Source: Thalassia testudinum (lineage: Eukaryota > Streptophyta > Magnoliopsida > Alismatales > Hydrocharitaceae). From it: a stretch of 64,000 bases of DNA. The stretch covers positions 93,164,001 to 93,228,000 of the forward strand of contig JAZHRO010000073.1 of NCBI GenBank assembly GCA_037157565.1, given 5' to 3'. The notes below the pieces were generated by a model, which was not told the origin of the DNA, searched no databases, and worked only from the letters and a program-made list of their open reading frames with translations. Position 1 is the stretch's first letter. Each line of letters starts with the position of its first letter. Of this stretch, positions 10,810 through 21,717 are shown in pieces. The position numbers and the translations under genes were made by a program.

Positions 10810-13575
10810 CAACCATTTCACCTACTACATGTAGGATTCTAATTGCAAGTAAGGAATTTGTGCATGCATGATGATGATATTGGGGCCAAGAAGTATACAA
10901 CGATCTACCTGTTGTTGCTGAAGGTTGCTGCACTTTTGAGGGCTATAAACCAAGCATTTGAAGGAAAAAAAATAGAGGCGAGGATGGATGAAGAGGCTGC
11001 TACAATAGATTTCAAGAAGAAGACCCGATTCAAGGTTTTTCTTTGAGGTAAGGACCTTAAATCGTATTCTTCATGATCTTCTTGCTTGCTTTGGTAAAAA
11101 TGTATGTTAGAAATCCTATTGGTTAGGTGTGAAATGTTTCATGATGTCATTTTTGCATGTACATATTCATGCATTTATGTAGGTATGTGGGTGGTTGAAT
11201 GGATAAAATGCATGGTAATTTGGGGGAAAATGATTGCATGCATTTGTGGCTTTATGCATGGGATTTCTTGCCCAAAATGATGTGTCAACATAGTAGTAAG
11301 CATGCTTGGAAATGATGGAAGCATAGATCACAAAACTAAGATCTAAGGGAACAAGCTTGTTTACCAAAATTGGTTAGACCCATGGCTTGGTTGTGCAATA
11401 CATTTGTGCACAGGTTTATGCATTGGTGCAACTAGGTTTCACTCAAGGGTTTGGCCAGGGTTTTGGTGAGATTTTGATCCAATATCTTAAGGCTTTAAAG
11501 GGTTAACTGAGGGGAAATTTAAGACCATTTCAAGGGTGAATGTTTGCATGAAAATCTAGGGATAAAAGTAGGATAAATGGAAAATAATTGATTTTTGAAA
11601 GAGCTCTCTAAATTTTAGATCATGTGCTTAAGTAACTAATGGGTACTTGTATTCTTATGGTGGAATGGAGAGGTTTTCATTGAGCCAAGGTTGTGCTTGG
11701 ATTGCTCTTTATTCAATATATAATAATTTTATGTTGAAACATCTATATTCTTGGAGTATTGATAATGAAACAAGTGAGAATTGAGGTACTTGAAGGGGGC
11801 TAATGGAATTAGAAACCAAGGCTAGAAAATGGGAAGTTTTGGGTTAGACACAGGAGGATTTCTTGACTAGCAAGGAGGGGAACCTTGAACCACAAGGTTG
11901 GAGGTTCTAGGGTGCCATGGGCACCCTATATAGCCTAGTTAGATCCTAGGGGCTGATACCTATGTATTATAGACACATATATGCATATGTATGCATCGAT
12001 GCAAGTTGGGGTTTATAACCTGATAATTATCCAAAAAGTATAGGAGGTAAATGAGAATATGAATAACTTACGATGAGTTAAGATATTTATACAAGTAGTT
12101 AGATGTATCTAAGGGGTTGCATAGGTTGACCAACTTGGAGATCACATCATTATTTGATATATTTTCTATGCCTAAGTATAGCTATTTTTGGGTATTGATT
12201 TTACAAATAGAGTAATTTTAGATGTTTAAAATAATATTCTCTTTTATTTTTGCATTGCATGAGACCAAGAGCAACATTTTGAGGCAAGGTGATCCACATG
12301 ATGGCTTGTGGATCAAAAAGATAATTTTGAGGGCATCCATGCAAAAAGAAGAAAAGAAGAGGAGATAATAAAGAAAATAGAAAAGAGGGAAGGGAAAAGA
12401 AGAAAAGAGAAAAAGAAAAAAATGGTGCATGGGTGGGTGAGGAGTTGAGCTCCCCAACGGTCAACTCCCCACTGGTGGAGATGAATGTGAGCGAGGCATC
12501 AACCAATTCAACTAAAGATGTGCATGCTTATTATAGCATGCTTCAGTGTGTGCGAGAGTCAAGCAAGCACGCATGGGCCAAAGGGCACGATTTGACGCCC
12601 TTTGGGTTCTTTGGTGAGATACATGAAAATCAACCAAAATTCAAAATAAAGTCCAAATATGTATTTTGGGTGTTGGATGAGTTTCTAAGAGAAAATAAAG
12701 ATTGAAAATGCTATTCCTAATGAGATTAGAGGTGTTTTGTTGGAATTGGGACTCCCATTTTTCATGGTTATAAAATTCCCTCTATTTTAAACAAATTTTG
12801 GGAATCGCAAGACCTTACAAGCCTCTATAAATAGCCCTTAAAGCCTAGGGGGAGGGCCCTATTCTACATTCTACTCTCAACTCTCCCTTTTCCTTTCCTT
12901 AAAGCTTCCTCTCGGTAGGTGGAGGCAATTGTTGATGCTACTCTCCATCTTTATTGTCTCCTCCAATCTTCTACTTAGCCATGACACCACTCTATTACTC
13001 CACTCCTCCACCATCTCTTTCCCTTTCTTAGCTTTTGGTCATCTTTGGTTTATTAGCATTTCTAGTTGCAATATTTTGATAGTTGTGACTCTTGATGTTA
13101 GTTCTTCACTAAAAATCTTTTATTCAATTATTCTTTTCATTTTTAGTTCTTTGCATGTTTATTTCATTATTAGTAATTAGTTTGTCTATTTACGTTTACG
13201 TTTGCATTTAGTTATTGATTTTCCTTCATGAATTTATTCCATTATTTTGTTTATCCAAAAAATAAAAAAAATAATTTATGTTTGTGTCCTTAGGTTAATA
13301 TAGCTTAGTCCCTCTAGCTTCTTTTTTATTTTATTTCACAACTTTTACAATCTATTTTTGCATAAATTTTGTAGAATGCTTAATTAGGTAATTATTTACT
13401 TCTAGTAATTTTCTTAGAATCTTTAGATTTACACACTATTATTTATTTGCATATTGCATTTAAGTCCCTATTTTGCATGTTAGTCCTTATGTTTAGGTTT
13501 CTATTAACTTCTCTTCTAAAAATACCAAAAAAATCCAAAAATTCAAAAATATCAAAAATATATTAGTTTGGGCTA
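10810..13575. other. unidentified sequence receiving the Sirevirus-like insertion
   Basis: No supported gene. A TATA-like CTATAAATAG at 12824-12833 is followed by CTCT-rich sequence, which suggests an LTR or promoter. The stretch 13500-13560 is A-rich with repeated CCAAAAA/TCAAAAA units, common near ends of gypsy LTRs. Continuation after the nested insertions would lie at 24875-25307 and from 45442 onward. I could not find a partner LTR. Confidence 0.4.
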
Positions 13576-13580
13576 GTAAT

Positions 13581-14926
13581 TGAAGGGAGCTTCTAATACC
13601 ATTTGAACAGGCTTTGATACCACTTGATGGAGCTTCGATACCACTTGATAGGATCTAAAGATATAATATATATATGGCTACGCGCACAAATACTTAATCA
13701 AAATGTTAGTAATACAAAAAGATTTGCACAAAATACAATCACAGAAATTGGCACAATATGTATAGTGGTTCCCCTCCCTTGGGTACTTCACTACCTAAGT
13801 CTCCCAGCTTAGGATTTTTAACCCGATTCTCTCAACCCCGAGAGAATCAATTTACTAAATCGATGTAATTAACGGGTTACCTCAACCCAAGTACAATAAC
13901 GGGTTTGTTACAACCCAAAGAGCAACAAACTCAAAATACAAATAAGAACTGGTGTAAGAAAGAGAACTCTTATAATAAAGAATTCCTATGCCTCCCAACA
14001 ATAATTAAAAGAATACAAATTTGAGAGCCTAGGATGGACGTGAATCGCTTCGTAGATGCGTGAGAAAAACACGTTGTTAAGCTTGAAAGAATGTAGAGAA
14101 AGTGAATGGCAAGCTTCTTCTTTCTCTCTTGAAAATATAGTGGAAATTTGAAATATAGCTCTAGAAATTCTCTTCTCTATTTCTTATGTGCAAACTAAGG
14201 GTCCAAGGGTTTATTTATAGAGTTAGGACCTAGTTGGGACGTCTACTAGACGTTGGGGTTTAAATCCCAACATTCATATAGGCAAAATTAATTTTCTAGC
14301 CGTTCAGTTTTGAGCCAATGGCTACCTGGTATCGGTACTAAAGTATGGGTACCGGTACTCGTTGCTTCCAGATTTAGGTTTCAAACTCTTAACACAAATC
14401 TGTAACCCACTTGTACCGGTACTGATCATTAGTACCGGTACTCGTTACCTCCAATATCGGTACTGATCATGAGTACCGGTACTCGCTGGGTACAGGTTTG
14501 TTTATTGACAAAACCTAAACCTGTAACTCACATGTACCGGTACTAAACTTTAGTACCAGTACTTGTGGGTTAACAAGTACCTTTTTTAAGTGATTTAATC
14601 AATTATGTTCTTTGAAAATGATCACAATATTAATCCTAATTTATCTCTAATTATTTTTACGATCTAAGTTATATTCCCTTGTTAAGAGGCATACGATCTA
14701 TTAATATAAAATCTAAAATAAAGAAACTAAAGGTCGAAGATGATCTTCTCCTCCTTGATTCTTCCTTGTCATCTTGCCTCCTTATCATGATCTTCTCCTT
14801 TTCATCAAGCCTCCATCATTTCCTGTTTGCCTTGATCTTCACCTAAATCTGAAAGAACTCAATTGCAAACATTAATCCATAATAATTTTGTTAACACCAA
14901 AATAAGATGTGGAACAAGGTTTCAAC
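13581..14926 (-). repeat. 3' LTR of the Sirevirus-like element
   Basis: The 1.35-kb LTR runs from TGAAGGGAG to GGTTTCAACA on the plus strand. It carries five exact copies of the perfect palindrome GTACCGGTAC (14349, 14413, 14432, 14473 and 14534), plus relatives. Repeated palindromes in the LTR regulatory area are a known Sirevirus trait. Its outer end holds three short imperfect copies of GGCTTTGATACCACTTGAT. Confidence 0.82.
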
Positions 14927-14940
14927 AATCTCCTCCTTTT
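14927..14940 (-). other. polypurine tract of the Sirevirus-like element
   Basis: The minus-strand AAAAAGGAGGAGAT immediately precedes the 3' LTR start TGTTGAAACC. Confidence 0.85.
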
Positions 14941-15383
14941 TGGTGTTGACAAAACTATCTTACAAATAAATAATTAAAAAATTTAATAATGTTATATGAA
15001 GGAAAAAAAAATTAATTAAATCCTCCCCCTAAAAATATGCTATTTACCCTCTATCTTTCTTCCCCTCTTTGTCAATCACAAAAAAATGAAGAAATATCAT
15101 ACCATAAAATTTACCAATAGTAAAATGGAGCTTGTGGATACCAAGCATCTCTCGTCCAACATTCTTGGTCTTCATTCAACCTATAGAAAGGTTGAAGCGT
15201 TCCATTATGTGCCTTGAACACCTATTGATTACTTTGATCTACTCCTGCAAAACAAATATTTTTTCTAGGTACCCATTTTCTTGTGGGTCATTGATGGTTT
15301 TATAGATCACTTTAGTGTTAGATCTATAATTCTTAAGATTCTTGACCATTTGATAAATCCATGCATGTCTAGGTGCATGTGAT

Positions 15384-16748
15384 TTATTTTGTGTTCTTCT
15401 TATTATTGAACTTGATTTTTAAATTATTACAAAATTCCGTATTCAGCCTAGTTATTATTTTTAAAATATTCAAAGTGTCCTCAAAGTGTTCATAAATATC
15501 TTCTAATTCTACTATTTTTGCATGTAATTTATTGTTAGTTTCTTTGAACATATCTAATTCTATTTCTAAACAAGATTTCTCTATTTCTAGAGTTCTATAA
15601 CTATCATGCAAAACCTTATTTTCCTTTTTAATCATCCTAGCCTTATTATATAAATCTTCATATGCTTGTACTAATTCATTAAAGGTGACTTCAGAATCTA
15701 CCTCATTTTCCGAGTTGTCATTGTTTACCATTAAGCAAAGATGTGCAACTTCTGTTTCTTTAGATTCTTCGGAAGACGATTCCATGTCAGAATCACTTTT
15801 ATCCCAAGTTGCCTTGTATGCCTTTCTTGAAATCTTCTTTTTCTTTCGATCGAGTTCTTTTGTGTCTTTCCTTTTGTCTTCCTTCTCCTTATTCATTGGG
15901 CAATCCTTCCGCAAGTGGCCCTTCTTGCACTCATAGTAAATAATATTAGTTGAAATTTTATTGACTTGCTTACCTTGTTTCTTGAGAAATTTACGGAATT
16001 TCCTAGTAAGCATCTCCATTTCTTCATCTTTGGATTCCAAGGTTGTTGAGTCCGAGTCCTTAATTGCTCTAAAAGTAATATTCTTTATTTTACTAGACAT
16101 CTTTTCCTCCTCGTTCTTCTTCATGTTTTCTAGTTGGATTTCGTAAGCCATAAGACTACCAACTAGATCATCCAATGGGAGAGTGGAGAGGTCCTTTGCC
16201 TCTTGGATGACTGTGGTTTTTGGAGACCAATCACTTGTAAGAGATCTTAAGATCTTCCTTACAAGCTGCTCTTCCGTGAACTTCAATCCAAGGTTCTTTA
16301 GGGGGTTAACTATTTCCCCAAACCTTGTGTACATGTCTTTGATCGTTTCTCCTTTGGTCATCCTAAAACACTCATAATTTTCAGTTAGAATTGAGATACG
16401 AGTTTCCTTTACCTTGTTTGTACCTTCATAGGTGACCTCAAGAGTGTTCCAAATTTCGTATGCGGATTCGCATGTCGAAATTCGGTTGAACTCTTCCCTT
16501 GACAATGCACAATAAAGTGCGTTCATCGCCTTTGCGTTGCCCACGATCCTTTTCTTCTGATCCATTGTCCATGCTACTTCTTGTGGCTCCGGATCCAAGT
16601 ACTTCTCTCGAATGAGGGTCCAAGCCTCCTCATCCATTGCTCTAAGAAAGACTTACATCCTCCTCTTCTAATACCCACAGTCCATCCCATCAAAATAGGG
16701 AGAACGGGTGGATGATTGTCTTTCGGTGCGCCTTGATGTGGATGCCAT
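15384..16748 (-). pseudogene. Copia (Sirevirus-type) gag, inactivated
   Basis: The product would be the capsid/nucleocapsid protein that packages element RNA. The long open part (15384-16637, 417 aa) contains the UBN2-type gag core (for example ALSREEFNRISTCESAYEIW and KILRSLTSDW). A zinc-knuckle remnant YECKKGHLRKDC follows, in which the first Cys of CCHC is Tyr and one residue is missing. A long Lys/Glu-rich coiled-coil-like tail typical of Sirevirus gag ends the protein. The natural start appears to be the ATG at 16748; between it and 16637 the frame has two nonsense codons (after CGY, and three codons later), so translation from there stops early. No pol follows downstream. It is adjacent to its 3' LTR, about 440 bp away. 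Confidence 0.88.
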
Positions 16749-16774
16749 CGCAAGTTGAGTTGTTACGTCTTCTT

Positions 16775-17187
16775 GCAACCGGGCTCAATTTGAGAGTTAC
16801 AGGTTTGGGTTTTGTCAAGAAACAAACTTGTACCCAGCGAGTATCGGTACTCATGGTTAGTACCGGTACTTGTTATTCACAGTTTGAGACGAATTCTCAA
16901 ACCTGTGCCTTGCAAATACCAATACTGATGAACAGTATCGGTACTTGCTTACAAGTACCTGTTTTAAGTGTTTTAATTCATTACGTTCTTTGAAAATGAT
17001 CGCAATATTAATCCTAATTTATCTCTAATTATTTTTACGATCTAAGTTATATTCCCTTGTTTAGAGGCATACAATCTATAAATATAAAATCTAAACTAGA
17101 GAAACTAAAGGTCGAAGATGATCTTCTCCTCCTTGATTCTTCCTTGTCATCTTGCCTCCTTCTTATCATGATCTCCTTTTCATCAAG
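16775..17187 (-). repeat. remnant of the 5' LTR of the Sirevirus-like element
   Basis: Sequence from about 16830 to 17187 aligns with about 14330-14800 of the 3' LTR, including GTACCGGTAC at 16860-16869 and the shared stretch starting GTTCTTTGAAAATGATC. The U5 end and leader are missing. The LTR resumes after the nested insertion at 24785. Confidence 0.75.
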
Positions 17188-18261
17188 TGTTAAGACCCAC
17201 GACATCAAACATTTTTAAGACGTCTGAGAGTTGGTCCAGATGTCTTGTTAGACGTCTGGACGCCTTCCCAAACGTCTGGAATTTAATTTTTGCGGCGTAC
17301 GATTGCAAGTCTGCACACGTGCGCTGATGAGAGCCTCATCATGAGCCATAACTAGCTCATTTTGACCCAATAAAGAAGATAAAAGCTCCTACATAACCTA
17401 GAAGAAGGCTTAACTGAAGGAATAAATGCTCTGAGAAGAAAACATGAAATAAAGGTTAAAACTACAATTTTACCATTGCAGTACATAAATGGGATTTCTC
17501 AGAAGCAAAACATAGCTCAAATGATATAAATGAGATAAAAAGAGGGTTGAGTCAATCAGAAATGGGTTCATGTGCAATCTAAGAACTAAATGACACTTGG
17601 TAACCCTAAAACAGACCCGCTTAAATTAACAAGGTTCCGGTCAGAAAAAAAAGCAAGTAAACCCTCTAAAAATCATGGAAAAACATCCTCTAGGGTTTAG
17701 AACACTTAATTTGGCCTTTGGAACCTAGTTTGACCTAGATTAGGGTCCTAGCTCTTTAATTAACCTAATTTGGGTTTTTACGCAAAATGTCCAGTCAAAC
17801 GAGGTCAAACCTGAAATCCAACTTCGCCATTGGATTCCTTAGGTCCAAATTAGGTTTATACCAAAATTTGGACCTAAGGAGAAGTCATCTTGACCTACTT
17901 TGCAATTTAGTACACCCAAATCACAAATTGGTCCCTATCTTTTGAATACCTTTGCAGAGCGCCCCCTAGGTTCTTCGCCTCCTTTGCAAACCGGTCCTGC
18001 CGCCATTGCTAGGGCAGAACCGAGCTCTGGCGAGGTTCAGAGAGGGATTGCTCTCTAATCCCTCAGAGATTCCCTCCCAGAAATGGAAGGAGGATTCTCT
18101 GAGGAATTCCCTTCCTTATAAAGTCAATTACAATCGCTGGTGTGAACCCAATCTCTCGTGCGAACGCACGAGAGATTTGGGTATCCACCTTCCTTCCAAC
18201 TCCGGCAAGCCGGCAGACCTATTTGCGCGCTCTTCACGCGCTGACAGGAGTGGCTAGCACC

Positions 18262-18268
18262 TATAAAA
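18262..18268 (+). promoter_or_regulatory. TATA box of the family C LTR (first copy)
   Basis: TATAAAA lies about 940 bp from the LTR start, followed by CT-rich sequence as expected for an LTR transcription start region. Confidence 0.6.
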
Positions 18269-19165
18269 CACCCCCCAAACCCTGCCGCAGGACGGAAGCT
18301 TGATTTTGACGGAGATCCCTTCCAAATTCCTCCCTCTCCCATCTCCGACCAAACGACCCACAAGCTCCGGCGACCTCCTCCCCTCCTTCTCGTCTCTCTG
18401 CTGCCATACCAGCGGCAGAGTCCTCTTCGCCGCTTCCTCCCGCGTCGCGCTGTACCCCGCGCGCGCGCTTCTGACCTCGTCTTCGTCGCCGCTTCCTCCC
18501 TCAGGGTCTTTCTTCCCCGACGACGGCAGTTACGAGCTGTCCTCTCCGCCGCCTCCCTTCCTTCCAGACAACCCCAGATACGTTCTCCATCCTCCCATCT
18601 CTCTTTTCCCCCAACTATTTTACTTGATTACCCCTCGATAGTACCTAACCGCCTCCATCTTCCTCGCCTCCGACCTCACTCCGGCGAGCTGCCCACACCA
18701 CTCCGCCACTCCACATGGCTCGCCAACCACCTCGAGAGCTCCGCCTCACCACCAGGAACCCATTCCACCCCATCACTGCCACTCCAGACCTCCACAAGCA
18801 CCCCCCGACCAACCCACCATCTTCGGCCACAGGTTGACCTAGGCACGCACGCCTAGGCCGACCGGCAACCTGCAACATCACCCACCACCTTCGCCGTGCT
18901 GTGGCGAAGGTTTCCAGCTATTCTGATTGGGCCAATAGGCCGTTCTGTTGGATGTCAGGTGTAAGCCCCAGCCGCCATTAACAGCCGAAGCAGCAGGGAG
19001 CTTGGAGCAGCAGCAGGCGTCAGGCTTCCCAGGCGGCAGGTGCAGCAGATTCTCGCAAGTGTCGCGAAGCAACCGAGGCCAGCCAGTAGCGCCAGCAGAG
19101 TCAACAGCTTGGGCAATTGCATACGAGAGTCTGCGGGCGCGCATGAAATCAGGGCGGAACCTTTA

Positions 19166-19208
19166 GTCCCACATCGTGGGATTGCAGCACTCAGGTACGC
19201 TATAAATT
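19166..19208 (+). promoter_or_regulatory. snRNA-type promoter signature: USE plus TATA at Pol III spacing
   Basis: GTCCCACATCG at 19166-19176 is an exact match to the plant upstream sequence element RTCCCACATCG. TATAAATT begins at 19201, 24 bp further. In plants this short USE-TATA spacing specifies RNA polymerase III (U6, U3), while about 10 bp more specifies Pol II. A start near 19230 and the first T-run at 19475-19479 would give a transcript of about 250 nt; no TTTT lies in between. I do not recognise the RNA. Similar motif pairs are reported in some plant repeats, so it may belong to the element. Confidence 0.45.
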
Positions 19209-19539
19209 GTATTTGTGCTTTAAGTCGGTTGCCTCCGTAAGCACAGGGGTGAGGTCCCGACCGCGACCCGACTGGCTGCGGATCTGACTTGACCTCGCGG
19301 ATCTGGCTGATCCGACCCGACCTAGACCTACGCACTCCTCGCGCATCACCACTTGTCGGTGCGCCTGGTCCCAGGTGCGATCCCGACCCGACTACCCGTG
19401 TGGCTCTGGGAGAGCGTCCGTGAGTGCATTGCTTGAGAGAGAGAGAGACGCTTGAGTAGAGGGACGGGGGTAGGTTTTTGCTACTGTGTGGTGTGTGCAG
19501 GAAGGAAGAACTGACCCAGGCAGCGAACACTTAGCGGCT

Positions 19540-19790
19540 GCAGAACAGGAAGAGAAGAAAGAAGAGGCTGTGTAGCAGTGAAAGGAGAATTCTTCGCAGA
19601 GAAGAAGAAGGAAGACAAGGCAGAAGAGAGAGAAGAACGAAGAAGAAGACAAGGGAAGACTGCAAAGAGATCAGAAGAAAAAGAAGACGAAGAAAGAAGA
19701 AAGGCAAGGCAGGAGAAGAAGGAAAGATACCAGAAGCAAAGAAAGGAGAAGAGCCACGGAGAAGAAGAGAGAAAGAGAGATCACATTTAA
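19540..19790 (+). repeat. polypurine (GA-rich) tract
   Basis: About 250 bp of almost pure A and G (AGAAGAAG-type units) near the 3' end of the family C LTR. The K/E/R-rich frames in it are compositional, not protein evidence. Confidence 0.85.
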
Positions 19791-20559
19791 GACGTCTGAT
19801 ACACAAATCAGACGTCCAATTCTACTTTTTTTTCCAAATCTTTTTTTTTTAAATTCTCTCTTTGAATGAATTATATTTGCATTTAAATAGTTGTATTCTT
19901 TGGTTTTACAAAGTACTGAGATTGCTCCCCGTGTTTGACCTCGGATACTCTAGTTGTTCGAGTAATAAAATTTTTTATATTTGTTTAAACATTTTGTCGG
20001 TTATACTACAACGTGACATCCTTTAAACCCGCACAAAACGTTGACAACATGCGCGTGCAGACTGAACCCGCCGCCCTCTTTTCTTCTCTCTCTTCCCTCC
20101 CCATCCTGCAGACACCTTTCCCCACCCCGCCACGCCTTCAAATACCCTTCCCTCTGCCTCACCCATTCCCCCCACCGTCCCCTCCTTCTTCCAGCTTGAG
20201 CGCGAGAGAGAGAGAGCGTGGGCAGCAACTGTTGCCAAGCGCGCGCGGGGAGGAGGAGGTGCAGCGAGAGGGAGAAGAGGCGGAGCGCGTGAGGAAGAGA
20301 GAGCGAACTCGTCGGAGCTGCCCAGGGCCGGCCGACGGGTGCGCTGATAAACGCCAGTTTATCATCATTCTTATGCTTTAAAACTAACCTAGCTCTTAGG
20401 ATTTTACTCCGCAAACGGGATTTTGGGCTGCATTTAGGCATAAATTAGGATAGGCATGCATTGCATTTTTATTGTCATTTTAATATGTTTTTGTGAGTGT
20501 TAGGGATGTACTGATGCACAGATCCCTAAAACCCTAGCACTCAAGAAGGCAAATGGTGA

Positions 20560-21310
20560 AGGAGAAGCCCAGACTAGCTGGAACCCAACTTGATCCAGCT
20601 CACCACAGCTGAAACTTAGATTACTTGAACTAGGGTTAGCTCATCCCAGCTCCATTCAGCTAATCTCAGCTGGATGGCAGCTCAAGAGAGTTCACCTTAG
20701 CTCACCCTAGCTCAAGTCAGCTCAGATCCAGCTCAACTTAGCTGAGTCTAGCTCATCTCAGCTCCCACTAGTTCACAGGGAGATCTAGCTAGCTCAGCTG
20801 AGTTGACAGGAATTCACCCCAGCTCAGATCCAGCTACATCCAGCTCCACTCAACTCCAGCCAGCTGAAGAAGAATTCATCTCAGCTCAGGAAGCTCAAGT
20901 CCAGCTCCCGGGGACTCAGCTTAGCTCATCTCAGTTGAGCTAAGCTACCTTAACTGCCTCAACCAGCTTGATTCTCCCCAGGAGCACCAGAGCTAGCTCA
21001 CCTCAGCTCATTTTGGTAGAAGCTAGCTCACTTTAGCTTGGCTTAGCAACTAGCAAAGAACTAGCAAGCTAAGCCAGCTAGAGTAGCCCCATGCCAGCCT
21101 CTTCAGCAGCAGCCAACTCCAGCTCCAACTCCAGACTTCTCCTCCTCAGCTCCTTCCTCCAAACCCTAGCTCCAACACCTTCTCCTCTACTCCACCTTTA
21201 GCTAAGCTAGCTTAGCTTATCTTATCTTAGCTTAGCTTAGCTAACAACCAGCTCCTTGGCCATCTATTACCTTAAAAATCAACCCTAGCTAGCTCCACCA
21301 ACTCAAGCCT
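20560..21310 (+). repeat. AGCT-rich degenerate array in the Athila-type LTR
   Basis: Several dozen AGCT tetramers, mostly as CAGCTCA or TAGCTCA, occur every 6-15 bp over about 750 bp, ending in a GCTTA run near 21200-21240. The same array is in both LTRs of the full element. Confidence 0.9.
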
Positions 21311-21335
21311 ACCTAAGCTAGCTACCCTACTTAAG

Positions 21336-21717
21336 TTGGCGCCACCACCTAGCCACCCCTTCACCTCATTATCTCCACCAAAAGACACTTCAAGTTGGTG
21401 CCAAAAACCACCCCTAACCACCCCCATTTTGGCGCCAACTTTCAGCCTCTTCATCCACCCTACACCTACCCATATAACACATCCTAGCCATCCACATACC
21501 CCCCTTCTAGAACCTTAAGGTGGTGCCACCTAATAGCCTTCTAGAAAGCCCATTTTGGCGCCAACACTAAGGGGTGTCAACACCCATAACTACCCCCTTG
21601 GTGTCCCTTAAGGTGGCGCCAACTCTCCTTGGCCATGGGATCTCCAACCACCTCCATCAACTCATCTTGGCCATCCAATTCAAAGGTCACCATAGCCCCC
21701 TTCCTATTCTATAAAAA
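21336..21717 (+). promoter_or_regulatory. E2F-like palindrome cluster upstream of a TATA box
   Basis: TTGGCGCCAA or close variants occur at 21336, 21395 (TTGGTGCCAA), 21429, 21555 and 21613, followed by TATAAAAA at 21710-21717. The motif fits the plant E2F consensus TTSSCGSS on both strands. Position just upstream of TATA in U3 suggests cell-cycle (S-phase) control of LTR transcription; that role is inferred. Confidence 0.55.

Larger units (their letters stand above)
17325..20049 (+). mobile_element. solo LTR of family C (first copy), TSD TGCGC
   Basis: It starts TGATGAGAGCCTCATCATGA and ends TTGACAACA, with TGCGC at 17320-17324 and 20050-20054. The first 0.7 kb matches the second copy at 59514 onward (shared GAGCCATAACTAGCTCA and other blocks). 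A TATA box (TATAAAA, 18262-18268) sets the plus orientation. No gag or pol is present. The lineage is unknown because no internal region is available. The 3' half contains an snRNA-type promoter signature and a polypurine tract not evident in the second copy. Confidence 0.85.

Noticed and set aside
19578..19790. Plus-strand 70-codon Lys/Glu/Arg-rich frame
   Set aside because: It lies wholly in a GA polypurine tract; its open frame is explained by composition.
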